Below are positions 1-7,660 of a stretch of 64,000 nucleotides of DNA, one piece after another. Below the pieces are notes generated by a model that was given only the letters and a program-made list of their open reading frames with translations, had not been told where the DNA came from and did not search any database. The DNA lies in the NCBI GenBank assembly GCA_041917255.1, contig JAYRYA010000003.1, positions 1 to 64,000 of the forward strand, given 5' to 3'. The DNA comes from Zoogloea sp041917255. Lineage in GTDB: Bacteria; Pseudomonadota; Gammaproteobacteria; Burkholderiales; Rhodocyclaceae. The position numbers and the translations under genes are program-made. The stretch's first letter is position 1. Every line of letters starts with the position of its first letter.

Positions 1-477
1 GGCTGCCCCTACGAGGGCGAAGTCGATCCCCAGGCGGTCGCCGATGTGGCCGCCACGCTCTACCAGATGGGCTGCTACGAGGTGAGCCTCGGCGACACCG
101 TCGGCGTCGGCACCCCGGGCAAGACGCGGCGGATGCTCGACGTGGTGGCCCGCAAGGTGCCCGTCGAAAAGCTCGCCGGCCACTACCACGACACCTACGG
201 CCAGGCGGTGGCCAACATCTACGCGTCGCTGGAGGCCGGTGTTGCGGTGTTCGACGCGGCGGTGGCCGGGCTCGGCGGTTGCCCCTATGCGGTGGGCGCC
301 TCCGGCAACGTGGCGACCGAAGACGTGGTGTATCTGCTGAACGGCCTCGGCATCCACACCGGCATCGATCTCGACAAGCTGGTGGATACGGCCGGCTGGA
401 TCAGCGAACGTCTGGGCCGCCCGCCGGCTTCCAAGGTGGCGCGGGCGGTGCTGGCGAAGCGGGCCAAGCCCGTATAA
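1..477 (+). CDS. Hydroxymethylglutaryl-CoA lyase, 3' part (5' end outside window)
   Basis: The reading frame is open from base 1 and ends with TAA at 475-477, so about 158 C-terminal codons are present. HMG-CoA lyase splits HMG-CoA into acetoacetate and acetyl-CoA at the end of leucine breakdown. The fragment opens with GCPYEG, carries the metal-binding HYHDTYGQ (bases 181-204; the two His are the known metal ligands of the family) and the catalytic-loop motif GGCPYAVGASGN, whose Cys codon lies at 280-282, followed by the family-typical ATEDVVYLLNGLGIHTG. Two DUF1289 genes and a metallo-hydrolase follow on the same strand, so this is probably the tail of an acyl-CoA or leucine degradation operon. 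Confidence 0.95.
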   Translation, partial: GCPYEGEVDPQAVADVAATLYQMGCYEVSLGDTVGVGTPGKTRRMLDVVARKVPVEKLAGHYHDTYGQAVANIYASLEAGVAVFDAAVAGLGGCPYAVGASGNVATEDVVYLLNGLGIHTGIDLDKLVDTAGWISERLGRPPASKVARAVLAKRAKPV

Positions 478-539
478 GCTCCGAGGTCCACGAGGACCCG
501 CCGACCACGAGCGGCGGGCATCGACCCCCAGAGCGCATC

Positions 540-752
540 ATGACCATCCAATCCCCCTGTACCTCCGTCTGCCGCATGAGCCCCGCCACGGGCTACTGCG
601 AAGGCTGTTTTCGCACCATCCCCGAGATCACCGAGTGGAGCCGCGCTGGCGACGAGCGCAAGCGGGCGATCCTGGCCGAAGTGGCCAGCCGCCGGGCAGC
701 GGCCGACCTTTTCGAAGGCGGCCTGCGCGGCGAATGCGTGGGCAACGGGTGA
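540..752 (+). CDS. DUF1289 small cysteine-motif protein (first copy)
   Basis: A 70-residue protein starting MTIQSPCTSVC. It shows the DUF1289 pattern: SPC, then CxxxC, a short spacer with GYCEGCFR (CxxC), then the conserved EITEW and a basic helix. The four cysteines suggest metal binding; that is inference, as no function is established for the family. It lies 62 bp after the HMG-CoA lyase stop and 7 bp before a second DUF1289 gene. A much longer frame runs through the same bases from upstream, but conservation starts at this ATG and the upstream part would overlap the lyase in another frame. Confidence 0.85.
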   Translation: MTIQSPCTSVCRMSPATGYCEGCFRTIPEITEWSRAGDERKRAILAEVASRRAAADLFEGGLRGECVGNG

Positions 753-759
753 GGCCGCA

Positions 760-933
760 ATGAGCGACGAGAGCCCCTGCATCGGCATCTGCGAGATCGA
801 GGACGGCTACTGCATCGGCTGCGGCCGCAGCGCCGACGAGATCTTCGGCGAGACCGACGCCGACCCGGCCGGCAGCGAGGCTGTGGCCGAAGCGCCTCGA
901 CCTGCGACCGGCCCCGCCGAAGAATCCGACTGA
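760..933 (+). CDS. DUF1289 small cysteine-motif protein (second copy, 57 aa)
   Basis: ATG at 760, stop TGA at 931-933. The N-terminal half reads SPCIGICEIEDGYCIGCGR, which matches the C-x3-C...C-x2-C core of the preceding gene. The second half is acidic and Ala/Pro-rich with no recognisable domain, and it lacks the EITEW plus basic-helix tail of the first copy. Spacing of 7 bp upstream and 5 bp to the next ATG points to one transcript with its neighbours. Function is not known; iron or zinc binding by the cysteines is a guess. Confidence 0.75.
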   Translation: MSDESPCIGICEIEDGYCIGCGRSADEIFGETDADPAGSEAVAEAPRPATGPAEESD

Positions 934-938
934 GCCCC

Positions 939-1844
939 ATGCTTCCCCCCGGCATCCGGGTGCTGGAGCGGGGCTGGCTGTCGGCCAACAACATCCTGCT
1001 CTTCGATGGCGACGACGCCACGCTGATTGACAGCGGCTACGTCACCCACGCCGCCCAGACTGTCGCGCTGGTCCGCGAGGCCCTCGGGCCGCGCCGACTG
1101 GTCAGCCTGCTCAACACCCATTCCCATTCCGACCACATTGGTGGCAATGCCGCGCTGCAGCGCGCGTTCGGGTGCCGCATCGGCGTGCCCCAGGGTATGT
1201 TCGCAGCGGCCGAAAGCTGGGACGAGGCGGCGCTGCTCCTCTCCATCACCGACCAGCAGGGCGAGGTGTTTCGCCCCGATCACGCGCTGGCGCCCGGCGA
1301 GCAGTGGGTAATGGGGGGCGTCGAATGGCAGGCGCTGCCGGCGCCCGGCCACGACATGGACGCGCTGGTCTTCCATGCGCCGGACGCCCGAGGGCTGATC
1401 TCCGGTGACGCATTGTGGCAAAACGGCTTCGGTATCCTGTTCGCCGATGTGATCGGTAGTGGCGGGGGGCTCGAGGCGGCACGGTCGACCCTTGAGGCCA
1501 TCGGTCGGCTGCCCATCGACTGGGTGATCCCGGGCCACGGGGCGCCCTTTGTCCAGGTGGATGAGGCGCTCGATGCCGCCTTCGCACGCTTGCGCTATTT
1601 TAAAGAGGACGGTGCGCGGATGGCCCGCAATGCGATCCGGGCATGTTTCACCTTCACGTTGCTCGAGCGGCGGACGATGCCCCTCGACAGCCTGCCGGCC
1701 CATCTGGATAGGGTGGCGCTGTTCCGTGGTGCTAACCGGCGCTTCCTGGGACTGTCGGCAGAGGCCCTGGCCGAATGGCTTGTGGCGGAGCTGATACGCG
1801 CCGGCGTGGTGGAAATTTGTGAAAACAACCTGGTTGCCACATAA
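939..1844 (+). CDS. Metallo-beta-lactamase-fold hydrolase
   Basis: A 301-residue protein of the MBL superfamily. The first metal-binding motif HSHSDH sits at about residues 61-66, a second aspartate lies in ISGDALW, and the last histidine motif is PGHGAPF near residue 200. The C-terminal ~100 residues are helical and resemble the extra domain of glyoxalase II-like and LACTB2-like hydrolases. Such enzymes cut thioesters, lactones or RNA; the substrate cannot be told here. Its place behind an HMG-CoA lyase makes an acyl thioester possible. It starts 5 bp after the DUF1289 stop. Confidence 0.85.
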   Translation: MLPPGIRVLERGWLSANNILLFDGDDATLIDSGYVTHAAQTVALVREALGPRRLVSLLNTHSHSDHIGGNAALQRAFGCRIGVPQGMFAAAESWDEAALLLSITDQQGEVFRPDHALAPGEQWVMGGVEWQALPAPGHDMDALVFHAPDARGLISGDALWQNGFGILFADVIGSGGGLEAARSTLEAIGRLPIDWVIPGHGAPFVQVDEALDAAFARLRYFKEDGARMARNAIRACFTFTLLERRTMPLDSLPAHLDRVALFRGANRRFLGLSAEALAEWLVAELIRAGVVEICENNLVAT

Positions 1845-1845
1845 A
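1817..1845 (+). promoter_or_regulatory. Candidate sigma-70 promoter for rapZ
   Basis: TTGTGA at 1817-1822, a 17-bp spacer and CATAAA at 1840-1845. Each hexamer matches the consensus at four of six positions. It lies over the end of the MBL-fold gene in a locally AT-rich stretch and would produce a leader of roughly 130 nt for rapZ. Prediction by eye only. Confidence 0.35.
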
Positions 1846-1875
1846 TTAACAGTTGTGTGACTTTTTGTAGAGCGG

Positions 1876-1963
1876 GAGAGTAGCTTGTGCCAAGCTTGGT
1901 CATTACTCTCATGAGAACTGCGGCATCTCGTCGCACCCAGGCTGCCCACCTTCGGGTGTGGGC
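1876..1963 (+). other. Structured leader upstream of rapZ
   Basis: Two strong foldable elements lie in the 140-bp gap before rapZ. GAGAGTA at 1876-1882 is an exact inverted repeat of TACTCTC at 1904-1910 and encloses the palindrome CCAAGCTTGG (1890-1899). Further on, CACC-TTCG-GGTG (1947-1958) makes a UUCG tetraloop hairpin, extended by GCC/GGC on either side. There is no T-run after it, so it does not look like a plain terminator. A 5' UTR control element or a small RNA is possible; no known family is recognised. Confidence 0.4.
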
Positions 1964-1984
1964 CTCCCCTAAGCAGGTTTCAAC

Positions 1985-2827
1985 ATGCAACTCGTCCTGA
2001 TCAGTGGTCTGTCCGGCTCCGGCAAGAGCGTCGCGCTCAATGTGATGGAGGACTGTGGCCATTACGTTGTCGACAATCTGCCGGCTGCGTTGCTGCCGCA
2101 GCTTGTCACTCATCTTCGTGGGGCGGGCTACCAGCGTATCGCAGTGGCGGTGGATGTTCGTTCGGGCGCCAGCATTGCTGCGCTGCCCCAACAGATCGAA
2201 TCCCTGCGCGCCATGATCGGCGACGTGCGCTTCCTGTTTCTGGATGCGCGCGACGACACCCTCATCGCCCGCTTCTCCGAAACCCGACGCAAGCACCCCC
2301 TGGGCGACGACGAGGTGACCCTCGCCGAGGCCATCGCCCGCGAGCGGGAAGCCCTTGCGCTGATCTCCGAACTGGGCCACCGCATCGACACCAGCGATCT
2401 GTCGGCCAATACCCTGCGCAACTGGGTAAAGCGTTTCATGCGCCTGGAGGCCGGCGACCAGATCACCCTGCTGTTCCAGTCCTTCGGGTTCAAGCACGGT
2501 ATTCCGGTGGATGCCGACCTGGTGTTCGACGTGCGCTGCCTGCCCAACCCGCACTACGATCCCGTGCTGCGGCCCCTCACCGGGCGTGACCAGCCGGTGA
2601 TCGACTTCCTCGAGCGGGTGCCCGAGGTTGGCCAGATGACCGACGACATCTTCCGCTTCGTGGCCCAGTGGCTGCCGTCCTACGTGAACGACAACCGCAG
2701 CTATCTCACGGTGGCTATCGGCTGCACTGGCGGCCAGCACCGTTCGGTGTACATCGCCGAGCAGCTTGCCGAGCGCTTTCGCGAAACGGCCCGGGTGCTG
2801 GTGCGGCACCGCTCCTTCAAGACCTGA
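1985..2827 (+). CDS. rapZ: RapZ/YvcJ-family nucleotide- and RNA-binding protein
   Basis: A 280-residue protein, close to the 284 of E. coli RapZ. The N-terminal P-loop GLSGSGKS is at residues 8-15. The C-terminal domain has the family-typical CTGGQHRSVYIAEQLAERF near residue 242 onward, which in E. coli binds RNA and glucosamine-6-phosphate. In enterobacteria RapZ guides RNase E to the small RNA GlmZ and so tunes glmS; whether that holds in betaproteobacteria is not shown. In many betaproteobacteria rapZ follows ptsN-hprK; here those genes are absent and an MBL-fold gene precedes it. A NusG-II protein gene starts 4 bp after the stop. Confidence 0.95.
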   Translation: MQLVLISGLSGSGKSVALNVMEDCGHYVVDNLPAALLPQLVTHLRGAGYQRIAVAVDVRSGASIAALPQQIESLRAMIGDVRFLFLDARDDTLIARFSETRRKHPLGDDEVTLAEAIAREREALALISELGHRIDTSDLSANTLRNWVKRFMRLEAGDQITLLFQSFGFKHGIPVDADLVFDVRCLPNPHYDPVLRPLTGRDQPVIDFLERVPEVGQMTDDIFRFVAQWLPSYVNDNRSYLTVAIGCTGGQHRSVYIAEQLAERFRETARVLVRHRSFKT

Positions 2828-2830
2828 GCC

Positions 2831-3238
2831 GTGCCGGATCTGCCCGCCATCCGTCGCTGGCTGTCTGCGTGGGCTGTCCACCTGCGGATGGGCGACGGGT
2901 TGGTGCTGGCGGCGGCGCTGGTTTTCTGCGTGGGCTCGGCGCTCGTGCTGTGGCAGGGCGGCAGGCCGGACAAGGCCATCATCAAGGCCGGTGGGCAGGT
3001 GTTCGCCGAGGTCGATCTCTCTGCCCCGCGCGTCGTCGAGGTGCCCGGCCCGCTTGGCGCCACGCGTATCGAGGTGCAGCCTGGCCGCGCCCGTGTGGCC
3101 AGCGACCCCGGCCCGCGGCAGTATTGTGTGCGCCAGGGCTGGCTGTCCAGCGCCGGGGCCGTGGCGATCTGCGCCCCCAATCAGGTGAGCCTCGCCCTCT
3201 CCGGGCGGCGGGCCGACTATGACTCCCTCAACTACTGA
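2831..3238 (+). CDS. NusG domain II-containing membrane-anchored protein
   Basis: GTG start at 2831, 135 residues. An amphipathic N-terminus is followed by a single membrane segment at about residues 20-40 (LVLAAALVFCVGSALVLW), then a ~90-residue beta-rich domain resembling the NusG domain II family: a charged DKAIIKAGGQVFAEVDLS strand, a G-rich middle and a cysteine pair (QYCVRQ...VAICAPNQV). Small proteins of this type commonly sit beside a Gx transporter and flavin-related genes. The downstream gene begins 20 bp before this stop, so the two are probably translationally coupled. Exact role unknown. Confidence 0.8.
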   Translation: MPDLPAIRRWLSAWAVHLRMGDGLVLAAALVFCVGSALVLWQGGRPDKAIIKAGGQVFAEVDLSAPRVVEVPGPLGATRIEVQPGRARVASDPGPRQYCVRQGWLSSAGAVAICAPNQVSLALSGRRADYDSLNY

Positions 3239-3767
3239 GATCCGCCTCGTCCCCACTGCCGACGACCACCGGGTGGCGCGTCACGCGGCGGCTGCCATCG
3301 TGCTCACCGTGGCCGAGGCAGCGATCCCGCTACCGCTGCCGGGCGTGAAGCCGGGGCTCGCCAACATCGTTACCTTGGTGGTGCTGGCCCGCTGGGGCTG
3401 GCGTGAGGCGGCTTGGGTGGCGCTGCTACGGGTGCTGGTGGGCAGCCTCGTGCTCGGGCAGTTTCTGGCGCCGGGTTTCTTTCTGAGTCTTGCTGGCAGC
3501 TTTGCCAGTCTGGCCATGCTGGGTGCGGCGATGCACCTGCCGAAGCGCGCGTTCGGCCCGGTGAGCCACAGCGTGCTGGCCGCTTTTGCCCACATCGGTG
3601 GCCAGTTGGTCGTGGCGCGCGTGTGGCTGGTGCCCCACGACGGGGTGTTCTATCTGGTGCCGGTGTTTGCGCTGGCAGCGACGCTCTTCGGGCTGGTCAA
3701 CGGCCTCGTCGCGGCCCGGCTGCTGGATGGCGAACTAACGCCGGCGGCGCCGCGAAGCGGGGCGTAG
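3219..3767 (+). CDS. Gx transporter family membrane protein (heptaprenyl diphosphate synthase component I-like)
   Basis: A 182-residue, very hydrophobic protein with five or six membrane segments. It matches the Hpre_diP_synt_I/Gx transporter family: the first helix carries VTVAEAAIPLPLPGVKPGLAN, whose Pro/Gly-rich exit and GLANI are typical, followed by LGQFLAPGFFLSLAGS. Members look like ECF S-components and are thought to import small molecules; the substrate is unknown. It overlaps the NusG-II gene by 20 bp, and its last 33 bp overlap the end of the convergent RNase H-like gene. Confidence 0.8.
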   Translation: MTPSTTEIRLVPTADDHRVARHAAAAIVLTVAEAAIPLPLPGVKPGLANIVTLVVLARWGWREAAWVALLRVLVGSLVLGQFLAPGFFLSLAGSFASLAMLGAAMHLPKRAFGPVSHSVLAAFAHIGGQLVVARVWLVPHDGVFYLVPVFALAATLFGLVNGLVAARLLDGELTPAAPRSGA

Positions 3768-4208
3768 CGGCGGCTTGTCGACCAGGCCGATCGCGGCCCG
3801 GGAGAGCCGGTCGGCGTCCGGGTTGCGGTGGCGCGGCACCCATTCGAGACGCACGGACGCGAAGCGACCCAGCAGGGCCCGGGTGTCGTCGATCAGGCCA
3901 GCCAGCCTTGGCACCGCGGTGTGGGCCTCGCCCGTCAGGTGGCGCACTGCAAAGTCGCTGTCTCCCTTCACCACCAGATGTTGTGCACCCGCGGCGAGCG
4001 CCAGCTCCAGTGCCCGTCCCAGGGCCAAGAGTTCGGCTTCGTTGTTGCAGCCAGGGTGTCGGCCGGGCTCGGATACGTCCATCCGCTGACCCGCAGGCCC
4101 CAGCAGCAGCGCGCCAAGGCCAATCCGCCCAGGGTTGGGTTGGGCAGCGCCGTCGAACCAGATATGCCAGGTGTCGGCGGGTGACGGGAGGGGAGCGGGA
4201 CGCGTCAC
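3735..4208 (-). CDS. Ribonuclease H-like protein (RNase HI fold)
   Basis: A 157-residue protein with the RNase HI carboxylate set: Asp in FDGAAQPNPG (about residue 19), Glu in NNEAELLAL, Asp in KGDSDFAVRHL and a last Asp in WVPRHRNPDADRLSR. These residues bind the two metal ions that cut RNA in RNA:DNA hybrids. The short stand-alone form with PNPG resembles the reverse-transcriptase-like RNase H group rather than classical RnhA. The C-terminus ends in a run of Arg. It is convergent with, and overlaps by 33 bp, the Gx transporter gene. Confidence 0.85.
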   Translation of the reverse strand: MTRPAPLPSPADTWHIWFDGAAQPNPGRIGLGALLLGPAGQRMDVSEPGRHPGCNNEAELLALGRALELALAAGAQHLVVKGDSDFAVRHLTGEAHTAVPRLAGLIDDTRALLGRFASVRLEWVPRHRNPDADRLSRAAIGLVDKPPLRPASRRRRR

Positions 4209-4810
4209 GGTAGCGATGGAAAATCCGGGAGGGGAGAGCAGGCCCCGACTTTACGGCCTTCCCGCGGGTTTGTCGCGTCTGGTGGAAACAAGTGGATAGA
4301 TGTAATTCTTACAGAAGATCACCGCCAATCCCCTGTCGCTGCCAAGGGGGCTCCCATCTCGTGGCGGCATCATGGTCGCTGCCCGCACTGTCTTTGCCGA
4401 AGGCGAGCGGATTGCCGTGGCGGGCGGCTAGCTTCCGCTGAAGTTGCTCCACCGCAGCTGATCTGCTGTGTCGATTGCATGGCTGATGATGCTCTCGACG
4501 ATTACCCGATGACTTCGACCATCGCCCACCTGCCGCGCTTCCAGGTCTTAGCCTGTGCCGGCAGCGAAGTGTTGGGCAAGTCGGCAGGGGCGACGGCTGA
4601 CGGTGGGTTCGATGGATGCGCCGACGTCCATTCGCGCGTGAAGCAGCGGTTGCTGGTGGAAGACGGCTATCGAGTGGAGTCCAGCAACTCGGGCGGCGCG
4701 CTGGTGGCGTTGGGGGGGGCGGGCCCGCTGGGGTTGGCTCGCGGTAGGCGCTGTGCCTGCTCGTACAGCAGCACGACAAAGGCGCCTTCGGACGCCGTCG
4801 TTGTTGGGGA
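4209..4810 (+). other. 602-bp stretch without a supportable gene
   Basis: It lies between the start of the RNase H-like gene and the end of the DyP gene. Several frames stay open through parts of it on both strands, but their translations are Arg/Pro/Ser-rich, have no recognisable motif and contradict each other. A poly-G tract lies around 4714-4720. No tRNA-like fold, terminator or repeat was found. Decayed coding sequence is possible but cannot be shown by eye. Confidence 0.4.
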
Positions 4811-5665
4811 TTACAGGGGAAGCTGCAGCCTCCCGCCTTCCATCGGTGGGCACCAGAAGTACGCGCCTGACAGTGGCTGGGTGAAGCGGAACAGGGCGTC
4901 GACGATGCCGTCGTCCAGCCCGACCATGCGCCGCATCTGGGCTTCGAAGGCGTCGACGGTGTGGCCAAAGGCGACGAACATCAGGCCGGCGGCGCTGGCG
5001 TCGGCCCAGGGCATGGAGCGGCGCACCACGAAGGCTTCCGGGTCGAAGCTCTCCTGGGCGGTGCGCTTGACGTGGGCGGATTCGGGGGCGTCGTCGAGTT
5101 CTTCGTTGTCCGAGCGGCGGCGGCCGATGCAGTGGTCGCGCTCCTCGGGCTGCATGGCGTCGAAGCGGCCGAAGTTGTGCACCCAACGCTGCACGGCGAC
5201 GAGGCTGGCGCCGTTCGAGGCGATGGCGGCGGCGACGGCATCCTCGCCTTCGGGGTTCTCGGTGCCGTCCTCGTAGCCGGTGAGGTCGCGGCCGCTGTCG
5301 TGCTTGAAGCCGTCCCAGGTTTCAATGAGGCGGAAGGCGGGGGCCAGCGCCTGCTCGATGCGGCGGCCGCGCAGCAGCAGTTCGCCCCGGTCGTCGCCGC
5401 GCAGCCACAGCCACAGGGCAGCGGGTGTGGACGGGATGCTCACGCCGGGCCCGGCGAGGGGCGGAAAGGGGCGCAGGCCCGGGGCGCTGCGGCCGATGGC
5501 AGACAGGGGCGCCTCGCCGATGCCGGCGACAGTGGCCTCGCCATCGACGAGCGCCACCAGCGCCTCAAGGCCGGCGGCCACGTTGGTGTCGGGCTCAAGG
5601 GCGAAGACCAGGTAGCGGGAGAGGGGCGGCAGCGGTTGAAGAATGCCGGGTTGCGGGGTGGGCAT
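4811..5665 (-). CDS. DyP-type heme peroxidase
   Basis: A 284-residue dye-decolorizing peroxidase, close to the usual ~300 of the bacterial B-type class. The distal motif GYEDGTENP is at residues 130-138 (Asp133 is the catalytic acid), the proximal heme-ligand region AHVKRT places His at residue 198, and the distal Arg is in VVRRSMPW near residue 215. There is no Tat or Sec signal, so it acts in the cytoplasm or as encapsulin cargo; no encapsulin gene is next to it. It uses peroxide to oxidise dyes and other reductants. metW starts 60 bp upstream on the same strand. Confidence 0.92.
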   Translation of the reverse strand: MPTPQPGILQPLPPLSRYLVFALEPDTNVAAGLEALVALVDGEATVAGIGEAPLSAIGRSAPGLRPFPPLAGPGVSIPSTPAALWLWLRGDDRGELLLRGRRIEQALAPAFRLIETWDGFKHDSGRDLTGYEDGTENPEGEDAVAAAIASNGASLVAVQRWVHNFGRFDAMQPEERDHCIGRRRSDNEELDDAPESAHVKRTAQESFDPEAFVVRRSMPWADASAAGLMFVAFGHTVDAFEAQMRRMVGLDDGIVDALFRFTQPLSGAYFWCPPMEGGRLQLPL

Positions 5666-5726
5666 GGCGGTCTCCGGGAAGGTCGCGGGGGGCGGCGGGG
5701 ATGATAGTTCAATCCCTGCCGGGCCG

Positions 5727-6329
5727 TCAGCCGGCGGCGCCGTCGGCCCGGGCGAGCCGGTAAAGCGCGACGCTGGCGAGGAAGTTGGGTTCGTCCACGA
5801 TCACCTTGTCCTCGTCGAAGGCCAGCCGCTCGCGGATCACGATGCCTTCCTGCTCGCACAGGGCGTCGAAGTCGGCGATGGTGAAGAAGCGCACGTTGGG
5901 CGTGTCGTACCACTGGTAAGGCAGGTTCTTCGACACCGGCATGCGGCCGTTGAGGATGGACTGGCGGTGGCGCCAGTAGGCGAAGTTGGGAAAGCTGACG
6001 ACGGCCTCGTGGCCAACCCGCAGCATCTCCTTGAGGATGCCCTGGGTGTTGCGCATGGCCTGCAGCGACAGGCTCATGATGACGTGGTCAAAGAAGCCGT
6101 CGTCGAAGCCGGCGAGGCCTTGTTCCATGTCGATCTGGATCACGTTGACGCCGTTGCGGGCGCAGGCCAGCAGGCGCGCCGGGTCGTTCTCGACGCCGTA
6201 GCCGCGCACCTGACGCACGTCGGTGAGGTAGCGCAGCAGGCTGCCGTCGCCACAGCCGAGGTCGAGCACGCGTTCGCCGGGCTCGATCCAGTTGGCGATC
6301 ACGTCGTAGTCGAAGCGGTGGAAGCTCAT
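5727..6329 (-). CDS. metW: Methionine biosynthesis protein MetW (SAM methyltransferase fold)
   Basis: A 200-residue protein. The class I methyltransferase motif I VLDLGCGDGSLL is at residues 21-32, and the MetW-specific stretches MSLSLQAMRNTQ, VSFPNFAYWRHR and LPYQWYDTPN are all present. metW follows metX by 10 bp, the standard pair in many proteobacteria, and the partner is thought to activate MetX. It shares the SAM-responsive leader found upstream of metX. Confidence 0.95.
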   Translation of the reverse strand: MSFHRFDYDVIANWIEPGERVLDLGCGDGSLLRYLTDVRQVRGYGVENDPARLLACARNGVNVIQIDMEQGLAGFDDGFFDHVIMSLSLQAMRNTQGILKEMLRVGHEAVVSFPNFAYWRHRQSILNGRMPVSKNLPYQWYDTPNVRFFTIADFDALCEQEGIVIRERLAFDEDKVIVDEPNFLASVALYRLARADGAAG

Positions 6330-6339
6330 CGTGCCGCCC

Positions 6340-7473
<1,134 letters not shown>

Positions 7474-7494
7474 TCGTGTTTCGTCCCAAAAACG

Positions 7495-7527
7495 AAAAAC
7501 CCAGCCGGCGAACGGTCGCGGACTGGG
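7495..7527 (-). terminator. Terminator-like hairpin in the metX leader
   Basis: Read on the minus strand, CCCAG at 7527-7523 begins a 12-bp stem with one mismatch and one G-T pair that closes with CTGGG at 7504-7500. It is followed at once by five T (7499-7495), then CG and five more T. Lying between the SAM-II aptamer and the metX start, it is the natural expression platform for premature termination. Confidence 0.75.
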
Positions 7528-7534
7528 CTGCCGT

Positions 7535-7587
7535 CGCTTTAGCCGTACTTTTAAAGCGCCCGCAAGCTGAAGGGTTCAAATCGGCGC
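7535..7587 (-). promoter_or_regulatory. SAM-II (SAM-alpha) type riboswitch aptamer upstream of metX
   Basis: On the minus strand the order of conserved blocks is that of the SAM-II class: GCGCC at 7587-7583, then GATTTGA, then GCTTGC followed by GGGCGC that pairs back to GCGCC, then TTTAAA, and finally GCTAAAGC, which forms the pseudoknot strand. The total is about 53 nt, the normal size for this compact aptamer. SAM-II elements control met genes, mostly known from Alphaproteobacteria. Here the element sits directly before a terminator-like hairpin and metX. Match made by eye from consensus blocks. Confidence 0.85.
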
Positions 7588-7660
7588 TGGGTGGCAAGAT
7601 TAGCGCGCCGGTGCCGGGCAAGTCAAACTGGGGACAACCGCAATCGCGCCTCGGTTCCGG

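Noticed and set aside
1595..3256. Minus-strand frame of about 553 codons across the MBL-fold gene end, rapZ and the NusG-II gene
   Set aside because: It spans three plus-strand genes and the rapZ leader and shows no motif. It is explained by codon bias.
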